A stretch of DNA of 10,614 nt, from positions 1 to 10,614 of the forward strand of contig JAFGVZ010000214.1 of NCBI GenBank assembly GCA_016937725.1, read 5' to 3'. Made by a program: the position numbers and the translations under genes. Source of the stretch: Paracoccaceae bacterium (GTDB lineage Bacteria > Pseudomonadota > Alphaproteobacteria > Rhodobacterales > Rhodobacteraceae). The notes under the pieces were generated by a model. That model had not been told where the DNA came from. It saw only the letters and a program-made list of their open reading frames with translations, and did not search any database. Below, piece after piece: positions 1 through 5,513 of this stretch. Every line of letters starts with the position of its first letter. The first letter of the stretch is position 1.

Positions 1-645
1 GAATTCGGGGCGCTCCTGCCCGCCAACCCAAGCTACCAGATGAGTGCCCGCGCGCGGGGCCACAAGCGCGGGGCTTTCCGCTTGGGCGATATCACCAGAC
101 AAGCCCAGAACCGCATTCATCTTGGTCCGCAGCAAGGGCCGCAGGTCGTGCAAGCCCGATATTGACACCGCTCTGTCTGCGCCACCGGGCATGTCGGCGC
201 AAAGCATACGCGCCACCAGATGGCCCCCGGCAGAATGGCCCGCAAGGCGCAGCGGCCCCGGCACTTCTGCCCGCGCGACGGCAATAGCTTGGGCGATCTG
301 CCGGGTTATCTGGGCCAAGCTTGCGTCCGGGGCCAAGGTATAGCTGGGGATGGCCACGGCCCATCCCCGCGCCACGGCACCCCGCGCCAAATGCGACCAC
401 GTGGATTTGTCGAATGCCTTCCAGTAGCCACCATGCACGAAAAGCACCACGCCCTTGGGCGTGCCATCTGGCAAGAACAGATCGAAGCGCGCCCGCGCCT
501 CTGTGCCATAAGGCAGGTCCAGACGCACCCGCGCGATGGCGCGGTAGGCCGCAGCGCGCGCCTGCCAATAGGCCGGGTAGCTGGAACCCTCGGGAATATG
601 TGCACCGTTTTCAAACGCGGCATCCCAGTCGATCAGATCGGTCAT
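1..645 (-). CDS. alpha/beta hydrolase with HGGYW motif, C-terminus cut by window edge
   Basis: The reading frame starts at an ATG at 645 (reverse strand) after a GGAGG-like ribosome site and stays open for 215 codons to base 1, so the C-terminus is missing. The translation shows an alpha/beta-hydrolase fold: the oxyanion-hole motif HGGYW at residues 71-75 and the nucleophile elbow GHSAGGH at 136-142, with Ser138 as the presumed nucleophile. An acidic stretch near residues 209-214 (GGQERPE) lies where the catalytic acid is expected; the catalytic His would be outside the window. HGG-x-W next to a GHSAGGH elbow is typical of the esterase/arylformamidase branch that includes eukaryotic-type kynurenine formamidase, but substrate cannot be read from this and no tryptophan-catabolism genes are nearby. 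No signal peptide is seen, so it is probably cytoplasmic. It is transcribed divergently from the STAS gene, 125 bases away. Family assignment is secure, function is not. Confidence 0.85.
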   Translation of the reverse strand, partial: MTDLIDWDAAFENGAHIPEGSSYPAYWQARAAAYRAIARVRLDLPYGTEARARFDLFLPDGTPKGVVLFVHGGYWKAFDKSTWSHLARGAVARGWAVAIPSYTLAPDASLAQITRQIAQAIAVARAEVPGPLRLAGHSAGGHLVARMLCADMPGGADRAVSISGLHDLRPLLRTKMNAVLGLSGDIAQAESPALVAPRAGTHLVAWVGGQERPEF

Positions 646-770
646 GCGTCCTCCGGGTCTATGCGCCTGCTCTTTGGGTAGCCCGCAATCCGGGGTGCTT
701 CAAGCTGGCAAGCAATTGGTAACGTTTGGCGGCTATACTGACATTCAGGCGGTTTGCGAGAGGACATGAC

Positions 771-1112
771 ATGCAGATGGCACTTGGCGAAGCGGGCGGC
801 GCACTTGTGATCGAATTGCGCGAAACACGGCTGGATGCCGCCGTCGCTATCCGCTTCAAGGATGCGATTCGCTCGGCAACAGCGCATCCGGGTAGCCCGG
901 TCATTTTGGACCTTGGCAAGGTCGAATTCATGGATAGCAGCGGTTTGGGGGCCATTGTGGGTGCTATGAAATTGCTTGGGCCAGAACGCCCGTTGGAAAT
1001 TGCAGCATTGTCGCCGGGCGTGCGGAAGGTGTTCCGCCTGACAAGGATGGATACGGTGTTCCGCATCCACGACCGCTCGCCCGAATCGCAAGCCCTGCCA
1101 GTTGCAAGCTAG
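771..1112 (+). CDS. rbaV: STAS-domain anti-anti-sigma factor (RsbV/SpoIIAA/RbaV-like)
   Basis: A 113-residue protein that is a single STAS domain. It carries the signature FMDSSGLG (residues 53-60), in which the first Ser (Ser56) corresponds to the residue phosphorylated in SpoIIAA and RsbV; the C-terminal part, with SP-V-KxF at 81-88 and the final VAS, also resembles SpoIIAA as I remember it. In partner-switching systems the unphosphorylated form binds the anti-sigma kinase and frees its other target; phosphorylation by that kinase turns it off. The ATG at 771 is preferred over an upstream in-frame TTG at 726 because AGAGGA at 759-764 sits at the right distance. A TATACT hexamer at 734-739 could be a -10 element, though I see no good -35. 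The kinase gene follows 74 bases downstream, probably in one operon. The symbol is by analogy with R. capsulatus rbaV and is tentative. Confidence 0.88.
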   Translation: MQMALGEAGGALVIELRETRLDAAVAIRFKDAIRSATAHPGSPVILDLGKVEFMDSSGLGAIVGAMKLLGPERPLEIAALSPGVRKVFRLTRMDTVFRIHDRSPESQALPVAS

Positions 1113-1186
1113 TCGCTAAGCCGGACCCGCCGCGTTCAGGTTGGTGTCCGTGCACTCCGGATCGCCAAGGATGGACAGGAGAGATG

Positions 1187-1642
1187 ATGCAACATTCAGG
1201 GCCACACAATTCCACGCTCACAACCCGCTGTCACAGCTCGTTGGAAGAGGTGCGTGGGGTGTTGGTGCGGGTTGATACCTATCTGCAAACAACGCGGGCC
1301 CCGTCCGAGTGGCGCGAGGACTTAAACATTATCTTGGCAGAGGTCCTGTCGAACATCGTCCGACACGGATACGCGCATGACAAGGGCTGGATAGAGCTGG
1401 AAATCCGCATCAATTGTGAGGAACTTTGCTGCCGAATCTCGGACAAGGGGCGCGCGTTCAATCCCAACATCATGGGCCATTCCGCGCCCGAACCTGTGCT
1501 GTTGCGCGAAGGTGGCTATGGGTGGTTCTTAATCCGCAGCCTAGCCCGCGCTCTGCGCTACCAGCGCAAAAAGGGCGTGAATTGTCTGACCTTCTGGGTG
1601 CCGGTGGGGGCCGATCACCCGGTCGCGGAACCGGCAAATTAG
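1187..1642 (+). CDS. rbaW: GHKL ATPase anti-sigma factor / serine kinase (RsbW/RbaW-like)
   Basis: A 151-residue protein made of one HATPase_c_2 domain. Counting from the ATG at 1187, the N box is E-x3-N-x3-H (Glu52, Asn56, His60), the G1 box is SDKGRAF (residues 85-91, Asp86 and Gly88), and the glycine-rich GGYGW segment at 109-113 supplies the ATP lid end. All residues needed for ATP binding are present, so an active kinase is plausible. In this family the protein phosphorylates the neighbouring STAS protein and sequesters a sigma factor or another partner. An ATG at 1184 is also in frame, but AGGAG at 1177-1181 is only two bases from it and five from 1187. The gene ends 23 bases before the stop of the convergent hspQ. 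No sigma factor and no PP2C phosphatase is in the window; the R. capsulatus counterparts RbaV/RbaW work with a distant phosphatase, RbaY. The symbol is by analogy and tentative. Confidence 0.85.
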   Translation: MQHSGPHNSTLTTRCHSSLEEVRGVLVRVDTYLQTTRAPSEWREDLNIILAEVLSNIVRHGYAHDKGWIELEIRINCEELCCRISDKGRAFNPNIMGHSAPEPVLLREGGYGWFLIRSLARALRYQRKKGVNCLTFWVPVGADHPVAEPAN

Positions 1643-1665
1643 AACGATGCCGCGTCGCGCGACGG

Positions 1666-1992
1666 TCAGTTCATCTCTATTTGCAGCGGGTAGCGTCCAT
1701 TATGGAACTCTCCGAACAATTCCGGCAGGTCAGGGTGCTCTACCGGTTCGCCAGATTCATCGGGCAGCAAATTCTGCTCTGACACATAGGCGACATAGAA
1801 GCTGTCTTCGTTCTCCGCCAACAGATGGTAAAATGGCTGATCCTTGTTCGGGCGGCTATCTTCCGGAATCGCGTGATACCAGTCTTCGGTATTTGCAAAT
1901 TTCGGATCCACATCGAAAATCACCCCGCGAAACGGGTGCTTTTTATGCCGGACCACCTGACCAAGATGGTATTTCGCCCAAGTTTTTTCCAT
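1666..1992 (-). CDS. hspQ: heat shock protein HspQ (YccV-like, hemimethylated-DNA-binding family)
   Basis: A 108-residue protein, close to the 105 residues of E. coli HspQ. Family landmarks are G-Q-VVRHKKHPFRGVIFDVDP near residues 11-30 (key: Gly11, Val13-Val14, Arg15, Arg22-Gly23, Asp27-Asp29), then PFYHLLAENED at 53-63 and the AYVSEQNL segment at 69-76. In enterobacteria HspQ is a small cytoplasmic heat-shock protein that binds hemimethylated oriC DNA, promotes DnaA turnover and acts as a specificity enhancer of the Lon protease; whether the alphaproteobacterial protein does all of this is inference. The ATG at 1992 is chosen because an AGAGGA site lies just upstream and because the family begins just before the GQVVRH segment. 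The frame stays open for 55 further codons upstream, but that stretch does not resemble HspQ. It is divergent from phaA and convergent with the anti-sigma gene. Confidence 0.9.
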   Translation of the reverse strand: MEKTWAKYHLGQVVRHKKHPFRGVIFDVDPKFANTEDWYHAIPEDSRPNKDQPFYHLLAENEDSFYVAYVSEQNLLPDESGEPVEHPDLPELFGEFHNGRYPLQIEMN

Positions 1993-2051
1993 CAGTTCCT
2001 CTGTGGGCACAGGTAGCTCAAGATTACCACAAGAGTCCATGCTGCGCGCCT

Positions 2052-2094
2052 TGTTTCGCAGAAACAGTTTGTGACAAGCCTCGTGACAAATCAC
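2052..2094. promoter_or_regulatory. candidate operator cluster between hspQ and phaA
   Basis: Within the 254-base divergent region there is a perfect dyad TGTTTC-GCA-GAAACA (2052-2066), followed by two direct copies of GTGACAA (2071-2077 and 2083-2089, 12 bases apart). The first copy lies inside the odd palindrome TTGTGACAA (2069-2077) and the second inside GTGA-CAAA-TCAC (2083-2094). The cluster is 60-100 bases upstream of the hspQ start and about 150-190 upstream of phaA, so a regulator bound here could act on hspQ or on both. I do not recognise the site as that of a known regulator; it does not fit the FNR/Crp spacing or the CTGC-N3/4-GCAG pattern reported for PhaR. Confidence 0.4.
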
Positions 2095-2156
2095 CAGCGC
2101 CGAAGGACGAATATGGCGGCACGAAAGAATATTGCGCAAATGGTCAGTTTGGCGCA

Positions 2157-2184
2157 TTGCAACGTCACGTCATCATGCTACAAG
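2157..2184 (+). promoter_or_regulatory. possible sigma-70 type promoter for phaA
   Basis: TTGCAA (2157-2162) and TACAAG (2179-2184) are separated by 16 bases; each matches the vegetative consensus at four of six positions. It would give a leader of about 55 bases ahead of phaA. This is the best pair I found upstream of phaA, but such matches are common by chance. Confidence 0.25.
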
Positions 2185-2246
2185 CGCAGAGTGAATTGCG
2201 TGGAGCTAGACCACTTGCACGCGCCGTCAATGATAGAGGAGCACTC

Positions 2247-3419
2247 ATGACCAATGTAGTTATCGTTTCTGCAGCCCGCACGGCTGTCGGCTCGTTCGGC
2301 GGCGCTTTCGCCAACACCCCCGCGCATGACCTTGGCGCGGCCATTCTGGAAGCGGTGGTTGCGCGCGCGGGCATCGACAAGGCCGAAGTGTCGGAAACCA
2401 TTCTGGGCCAAGTTCTGACCGCCGGTCAGGGCCAGAACCCCGCGCGCCAAGCGCATGTCAATGCCGGCCTGCCCATCGAAGCGGCCGCTTGGTCGCTGAA
2501 CCAGGTCTGCGGGTCGGGCCTGCGTGCGGTCGCAATCGGTGCGCAGCATATCATGCTGGGCGACGCTGCAATCGTGCTGGCGGGCGGTCAGGAAAACATG
2601 ACCCTTTCGCCCCATTGCGCACATCTGCGCGCTGGCACGAAAATGGGCGATATGAAAATGATCGACACCATGATCAAGGACGGGTTGTGGGACGCCTTCA
2701 ACGGCTACCACATGGGCCAGACCGCTGAAAACGTTGCCGAAAAGTGGCAAATCAGCCGGGATGAACAGGACACTTTCGCCGTGGCAAGCCAGAACAAGGC
2801 CGAAGCCGCGCAGAAGGCTGGCAAGTTCAAGGATGAAATCGCGCCCTTTACCGTGAAAACCCGCAAGGGCGATATCGTGGTTGATGCCGACGAATACATC
2901 CGCCACGGCGCGACGCTGGAGTCCATGCAAAAGCTGCGTCCGGCTTTCACCAAGGATGGCTCTGTCACGGCCGCGAACGCCTCTGGCCTGAACGACGGTG
3001 CCGCCGCTGTCATGCTGATGAGCGCGGAAGAAGCCGAGAAGCGCGGTCTGACCCCGCTGGCGCGCATTGCCAGCTACGCGACCGCCGGTCTGGACCCGTC
3101 GATCATGGGCGTCGGCCCCATCCATGCCAGCCGCAAGGCGCTGGAAAAGGCCGGCTGGAAACCCGAAGATCTGGATCTGATCGAGGCGAACGAAGCGTTT
3201 GCCGCCCAAGCCTGCGCCGTGAACAAGGACATGGGCTGGGATCCGGCCAAGGTCAACGTGAATGGCGGCGCGATTGCCATCGGCCACCCGATCGGTGCCT
3301 CTGGCTGCCGCATCCTGAATACGCTGTTGTTCGAGATGCAGCGGTCGGACGCCAAGAAAGGTCTGGCCACGCTGTGCATCGGCGGCGGCATGGGTGTGGC
3401 AATGTGCCTCGAACGCTAA
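2247..3419 (+). CDS. phaA: acetyl-CoA C-acetyltransferase (beta-ketothiolase) PhaA
   Basis: Condenses two acetyl-CoA to acetoacetyl-CoA, the entry step of polyhydroxybutyrate synthesis; reversible and cytoplasmic. The product is 390 residues, the usual length for biosynthetic thiolases (about 391-393). The acylated nucleophile is Cys88 in NQVCGSGLRAV; the second catalytic pair is His347 in GHPIGASG and Cys377 in LCIGGGMG; the NEAFA motif is at 315-319. The ATG at 2247 has AGAGGAG at 2235-2241 and places the family's usual N-terminus (VVIVSAARTAVGSFGG) correctly; the frame is open well upstream but there runs antisense through hspQ and is not coding. phaB follows 89 bases later, and a hairpin sits between them. 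Thiolases with the same fold also serve in fatty-acid breakdown, but the phaB neighbour and the short PhaA-type sequence favour the biosynthetic role. Confidence 0.96.
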   Translation: MTNVVIVSAARTAVGSFGGAFANTPAHDLGAAILEAVVARAGIDKAEVSETILGQVLTAGQGQNPARQAHVNAGLPIEAAAWSLNQVCGSGLRAVAIGAQHIMLGDAAIVLAGGQENMTLSPHCAHLRAGTKMGDMKMIDTMIKDGLWDAFNGYHMGQTAENVAEKWQISRDEQDTFAVASQNKAEAAQKAGKFKDEIAPFTVKTRKGDIVVDADEYIRHGATLESMQKLRPAFTKDGSVTAANASGLNDGAAAVMLMSAEEAEKRGLTPLARIASYATAGLDPSIMGVGPIHASRKALEKAGWKPEDLDLIEANEAFAAQACAVNKDMGWDPAKVNVNGGAIAIGHPIGASGCRILNTLLFEMQRSDAKKGLATLCIGGGMGVAMCLER

Positions 3420-3428
3420 AGCGAAAAC

Positions 3429-3453
3429 GTGTGCGCAACAATCTTGCGCACAC
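3429..3453 (+). other. perfect intercistronic hairpin between phaA and phaB
   Basis: GTGTGCGCAA (3429-3438) and its exact reverse complement (3444-3453) enclose a five-base loop, starting nine bases after the phaA stop. The downstream sequence is not a T run, so a classical intrinsic terminator is unlikely in either direction. Plausible roles are an mRNA-stabilising 3' end for phaA, a partial terminator or processing site that sets the phaA:phaB ratio, or a DNA-level operator, since each arm contains TGCGCA. Which of these holds cannot be read from sequence. Confidence 0.65.
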
Positions 3454-3508
3454 CGCGCTTGTTCGTTACCAGATATTGCAGACACCATAACCTAGAGAGG
3501 GGGACATC

Positions 3509-4231
3509 ATGGCAAGAGTGGCATTGGTCACTGGCGGATCGCGCGGCATTGGCGCGGCGATTTCCAAGGAACTGAAAGACAAAGGCTATACCGTCGCAGC
3601 GACCTATGCGGGCAATGACGAGGCGGCGGCGGCTTTCACCGCAGAAACCGGCATCAAGACCTACAAATGGAACGCCGCCGATTACGAGGCGTCCAAAGCC
3701 GGAATCGCGCAGGTCGAGGCTGACCTTGGCCCGATTGACATCGTGGTGGCGAATGCTGGCATCACCCGCGATGCGCCCTTCCACAAGATGACGCCCGAAC
3801 AGTGGAAAGAGGTGATCGACACCAACCTGACCGGCGTGTTCAACACTGTGCACCCGATCTGGCCCGGCATGCGCGAGCGCAAGTTTGGCCGCGTGGTGGT
3901 CATCAGCTCGATCAACGGGCAGAAGGGCCAGTTCGGCCAGACAAACTACGCTGCGACCAAGGCAGGCGACCTGGGGATCGTGAAGTCGTTGGCGCAGGAA
4001 GGCGCGCGGTTCAACATTACCGCGAATGCGGTGTGCCCCGGCTATATTGCGACCGAGATGGTCATGGCCGTGCCGGAAAAAGTGCGCGAATCGATCATCG
4101 CCGGCATTCCGGCGGGCCGCTTGGGCGAGCCAGAGGAAATTGCCCGCTGCGTTGCATTCCTTGTGTCGGATGATGCTGGCTTTGTGAACGGCTCGACCAT
4201 CAGCGCGAACGGCGCGCAGTTCTTCGTCTAA
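3509..4231 (+). CDS. phaB: acetoacetyl-CoA reductase PhaB (NADPH-dependent SDR)
   Basis: Reduces acetoacetyl-CoA to (R)-3-hydroxybutyryl-CoA, the monomer for polyhydroxybutyrate synthase. The 240-residue protein is a classical short-chain dehydrogenase: cofactor motif TGGSRGIG at 8-15, NAG at 82-84, structural Asn106, and the catalytic Ser134, Tyr147 and Lys151. The block SSINGQKGQFGQTNYAATKAG (133-153; key residues Ser134, Gln143, Tyr147, Lys151) is specific to PhaB rather than to the related FabG. The start at 3509 has a strong GAGAGGGGG ribosome site. It follows phaA in the usual order and ends 21 bases before a strong terminator, so phaAB is a self-contained unit. No phaC, phasin or phaR is in view; in this group they normally lie elsewhere. 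Confidence 0.95.
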   Translation: MARVALVTGGSRGIGAAISKELKDKGYTVAATYAGNDEAAAAFTAETGIKTYKWNAADYEASKAGIAQVEADLGPIDIVVANAGITRDAPFHKMTPEQWKEVIDTNLTGVFNTVHPIWPGMRERKFGRVVVISSINGQKGQFGQTNYAATKAGDLGIVKSLAQEGARFNITANAVCPGYIATEMVMAVPEKVRESIIAGIPAGRLGEPEEIARCVAFLVSDDAGFVNGSTISANGAQFFV

Positions 4232-4252
4232 GCTGACGACCCGAAAATGTTC

Positions 4253-4286
4253 AGGCCCGATGGCGCACCCGCTATCGGGCCTTTTT
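4253..4286 (+). terminator. intrinsic terminator of phaAB
   Basis: AGGCCCGAT (4253-4261) pairs with ATCGGGCCT (4274-4282); three more inner pairs, one a G-U, close a six-base loop. The stem is followed by a run of T to 4286. Position 21 bases after the phaB stop and strong GC stem make this a textbook rho-independent terminator. Confidence 0.9.
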
Positions 4287-4292
4287 CATGCG

Positions 4293-4320
4293 AAAAAACC
4301 AAGGCACCTGGGTGCCTTGG
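4293..4320 (-). terminator. intrinsic terminator of the LysR-type gene
   Basis: Two 10-base arms, CCAAGGCACC (4299-4308) and GGTGCCTTGG (4311-4320), form a stem with a tiny loop. Read on the minus strand the stem is followed by six T (complement of the A run 4293-4298). It lies 42 bases after the LysR stop. It stands back to back with the phaB terminator, with only six bases between the two elements. Confidence 0.88.
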
Positions 4321-4361
4321 CAGTCAGAGGCGGCGCAGGAGAGCGCCCGAGGGAACTTGTG

Positions 4362-5267
4362 TTACCAGCCGTCGGCGTTGCGGGTGCCGAATTTCTCGAC
4401 CAGAAAATCAATCAATGCGCGGACCTTGGGCTGGGTGTAGCGGCCCGACGGGTAAACCGCATGAAGCCCCTGCACATCGCGCGGCAGGTCGGGGATGACA
4501 TCTTTCACCAGCCCGGTTTTCATCGCGTCCGCATAAAGGAAGCTGGGCAAATAGGCGATCCCAAGCCCGTTGATCGCCGCAGTCAGCAACGATTGTCCGT
4601 CATTGACCGAAAACCACGTGGCAGAGCGCACCTGCCGCACTTCACCCGAAGGCGCGGTGATCTTCCACATGGAAGAGGCGGCATTGTGCGAATAATATAG
4701 CAGTCGGTGCGCGTTCAAATCGTCCAGCCGTTCCGGGCGACCATGTTCGGCCAGATAGGCGGGCGCTGCGATCAAGCGTTGCGTTGTTTCACAAATCTTG
4801 CGGGCGCGCAGCGTGCTGTCATCCATTTCGCCCATGCGGATGGCCAGATCGAACCCTTCCGAGATCAGCTCGACATAGCGGTTTTTCAGCACCATGTTGA
4901 CCGACACATCCGGGTAGCGGTTCAGGAATTCTCCCAAGATGGGCGACAGATGCGTGGCGCCAAAATCCGTGGGGACTGCTAGGCGCAACACGCCAGAGGG
5001 CGCGGATTGCATGGATGTGACAAGGCTATCCGCCTCTCCCGCATCGTTCAGCACGCGGCGGGCACGGTCGTAATAAGCAAGGCCAATATCTGTGGGGCTG
5101 ACCCGGCGCGTGGTGCGGTTCAGCAAACGTGCGCCCAACCGCGCTTCCAAGGAGGAGACGTGCTTGGACACGGCAGACTTGGAGATGCCCATCTTGCGCG
5201 CCGCGTCGGTAAAACCGCCTTGGTCCACCACAGTGGCAAATGCTTCCATTTCGGTCAGTCGGTCCAT
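4362..5267 (-). CDS. LysR-family transcriptional regulator
   Basis: A 301-residue protein of standard LysR length. Residues 1-60 form the winged helix-turn-helix (FTDAARKMGISKSAVSKHV at 19-37 holds the two helices), followed by a linker helix and a periplasmic-binding-protein-like effector domain from about 92 to 294 (GVLRLAVPTDFG at 92-103 is its first strand). The pattern resembles the large DmlR/CrgA/YafC-type subgroup, in which ligands are mostly unknown. The ATG at 5267 is preferred over a TTG at 5288: an AAGGG site lies eight bases upstream and LysR proteins begin directly with the MDRLTEMEAF-like helix. LysR regulators often control a divergent neighbour, which here is clpB, but clpB is normally under heat-shock control, so the target is more likely elsewhere or its own gene. 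It has its own terminator. Confidence 0.93.
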   Translation of the reverse strand: MDRLTEMEAFATVVDQGGFTDAARKMGISKSAVSKHVSSLEARLGARLLNRTTRRVSPTDIGLAYYDRARRVLNDAGEADSLVTSMQSAPSGVLRLAVPTDFGATHLSPILGEFLNRYPDVSVNMVLKNRYVELISEGFDLAIRMGEMDDSTLRARKICETTQRLIAAPAYLAEHGRPERLDDLNAHRLLYYSHNAASSMWKITAPSGEVRQVRSATWFSVNDGQSLLTAAINGLGIAYLPSFLYADAMKTGLVKDVIPDLPRDVQGLHAVYPSGRYTQPKVRALIDFLVEKFGTRNADGW

Positions 5268-5278
5268 CGTCACGCCCT

Positions 5279-5293
5279 TCGAAACCAATTCGA
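5279..5293. promoter_or_regulatory. possible LysR autoregulatory dyad
   Basis: TCGAA-ACCAA-TTCGA is an inverted repeat with five-base arms, lying 12-26 bases upstream of the LysR start codon. LysR proteins usually bind interrupted dyads near their own start. The arms are short and the spacing differs from the classic T-N11-A, so this is only a candidate. Confidence 0.25.
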
Positions 5294-5404
5294 TACTGAT
5301 GCATCTTTGTCTTCAATTCGGGCGAGAATGCGGAGCGGTCGGGGCTTTCCCGCGACAAAGCGGCAGGCGGGGGCGAAAAATCTTGCACAGCGCGATGTGC
5401 CAAT

Positions 5405-5435
5405 CTTGCAACAGTGCCGCGCGCTGCCCACATAT
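5405..5435 (+). promoter_or_regulatory. clpB: candidate heat-shock (sigma-32/RpoH) promoter of clpB
   Basis: CTTGCAA (5405-5411) and CCCACATAT (5427-5435) are 15 bases apart. They match the RpoH pattern CTTGAAA and CCCCATnT closely, with the key CTTG, CCC and CAT elements in place. Transcription would start near 5442, about 70 bases before the clpB start. clpB is a classical RpoH target in proteobacteria, which supports the call. Confidence 0.65.
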
Positions 5436-5513
5436 GGCTCAAGGCCCGCACAGGCCAACGCGCTGCATGACAGGCGGGGCCATCAACCGGGTGCTTTATG
5501 AAAGGACGACACC

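Noticed and set aside
1..6. Window begins with GAATTC, suggesting a cloned EcoRI fragment
   Set aside because: Other GAATTC sites occur inside the window (for example near 923, 4926 and 10454), and the hydrolase frame runs straight through the edge; the position may be chance and has no biological meaning.
1653..1664. Palindrome CGTCGCGCGACG between convergent rbaW and hspQ
   Set aside because: Only 12 bases with no loop and no T run; in GC-rich DNA with many CG steps this is weak evidence for a terminator.
2069..2094. FNR/Crp-like site in the hspQ-phaA region
   Set aside because: The GTGA and TCAC half-sites are four bases apart, not the six needed for FNR or Crp boxes.
1993..2157. In-frame upstream extension of hspQ by 55 codons
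   Set aside because: HspQ proteins are about 105 residues and begin just before the GQVVRH segment; the ATG at 1992 has a good ribosome site and the ATG at 2040 does not.
1647..2246. In-frame upstream extension of phaA by 200 codons
   Set aside because: The extension runs antisense through hspQ, has no thiolase similarity, and phaA has a proper ribosome site and canonical N-terminus at 2247.
2178..3488. 436-codon open frame antisense to phaA
   Set aside because: Mirror of phaA codon bias, no recognisable domain; phaA itself is fully intact.
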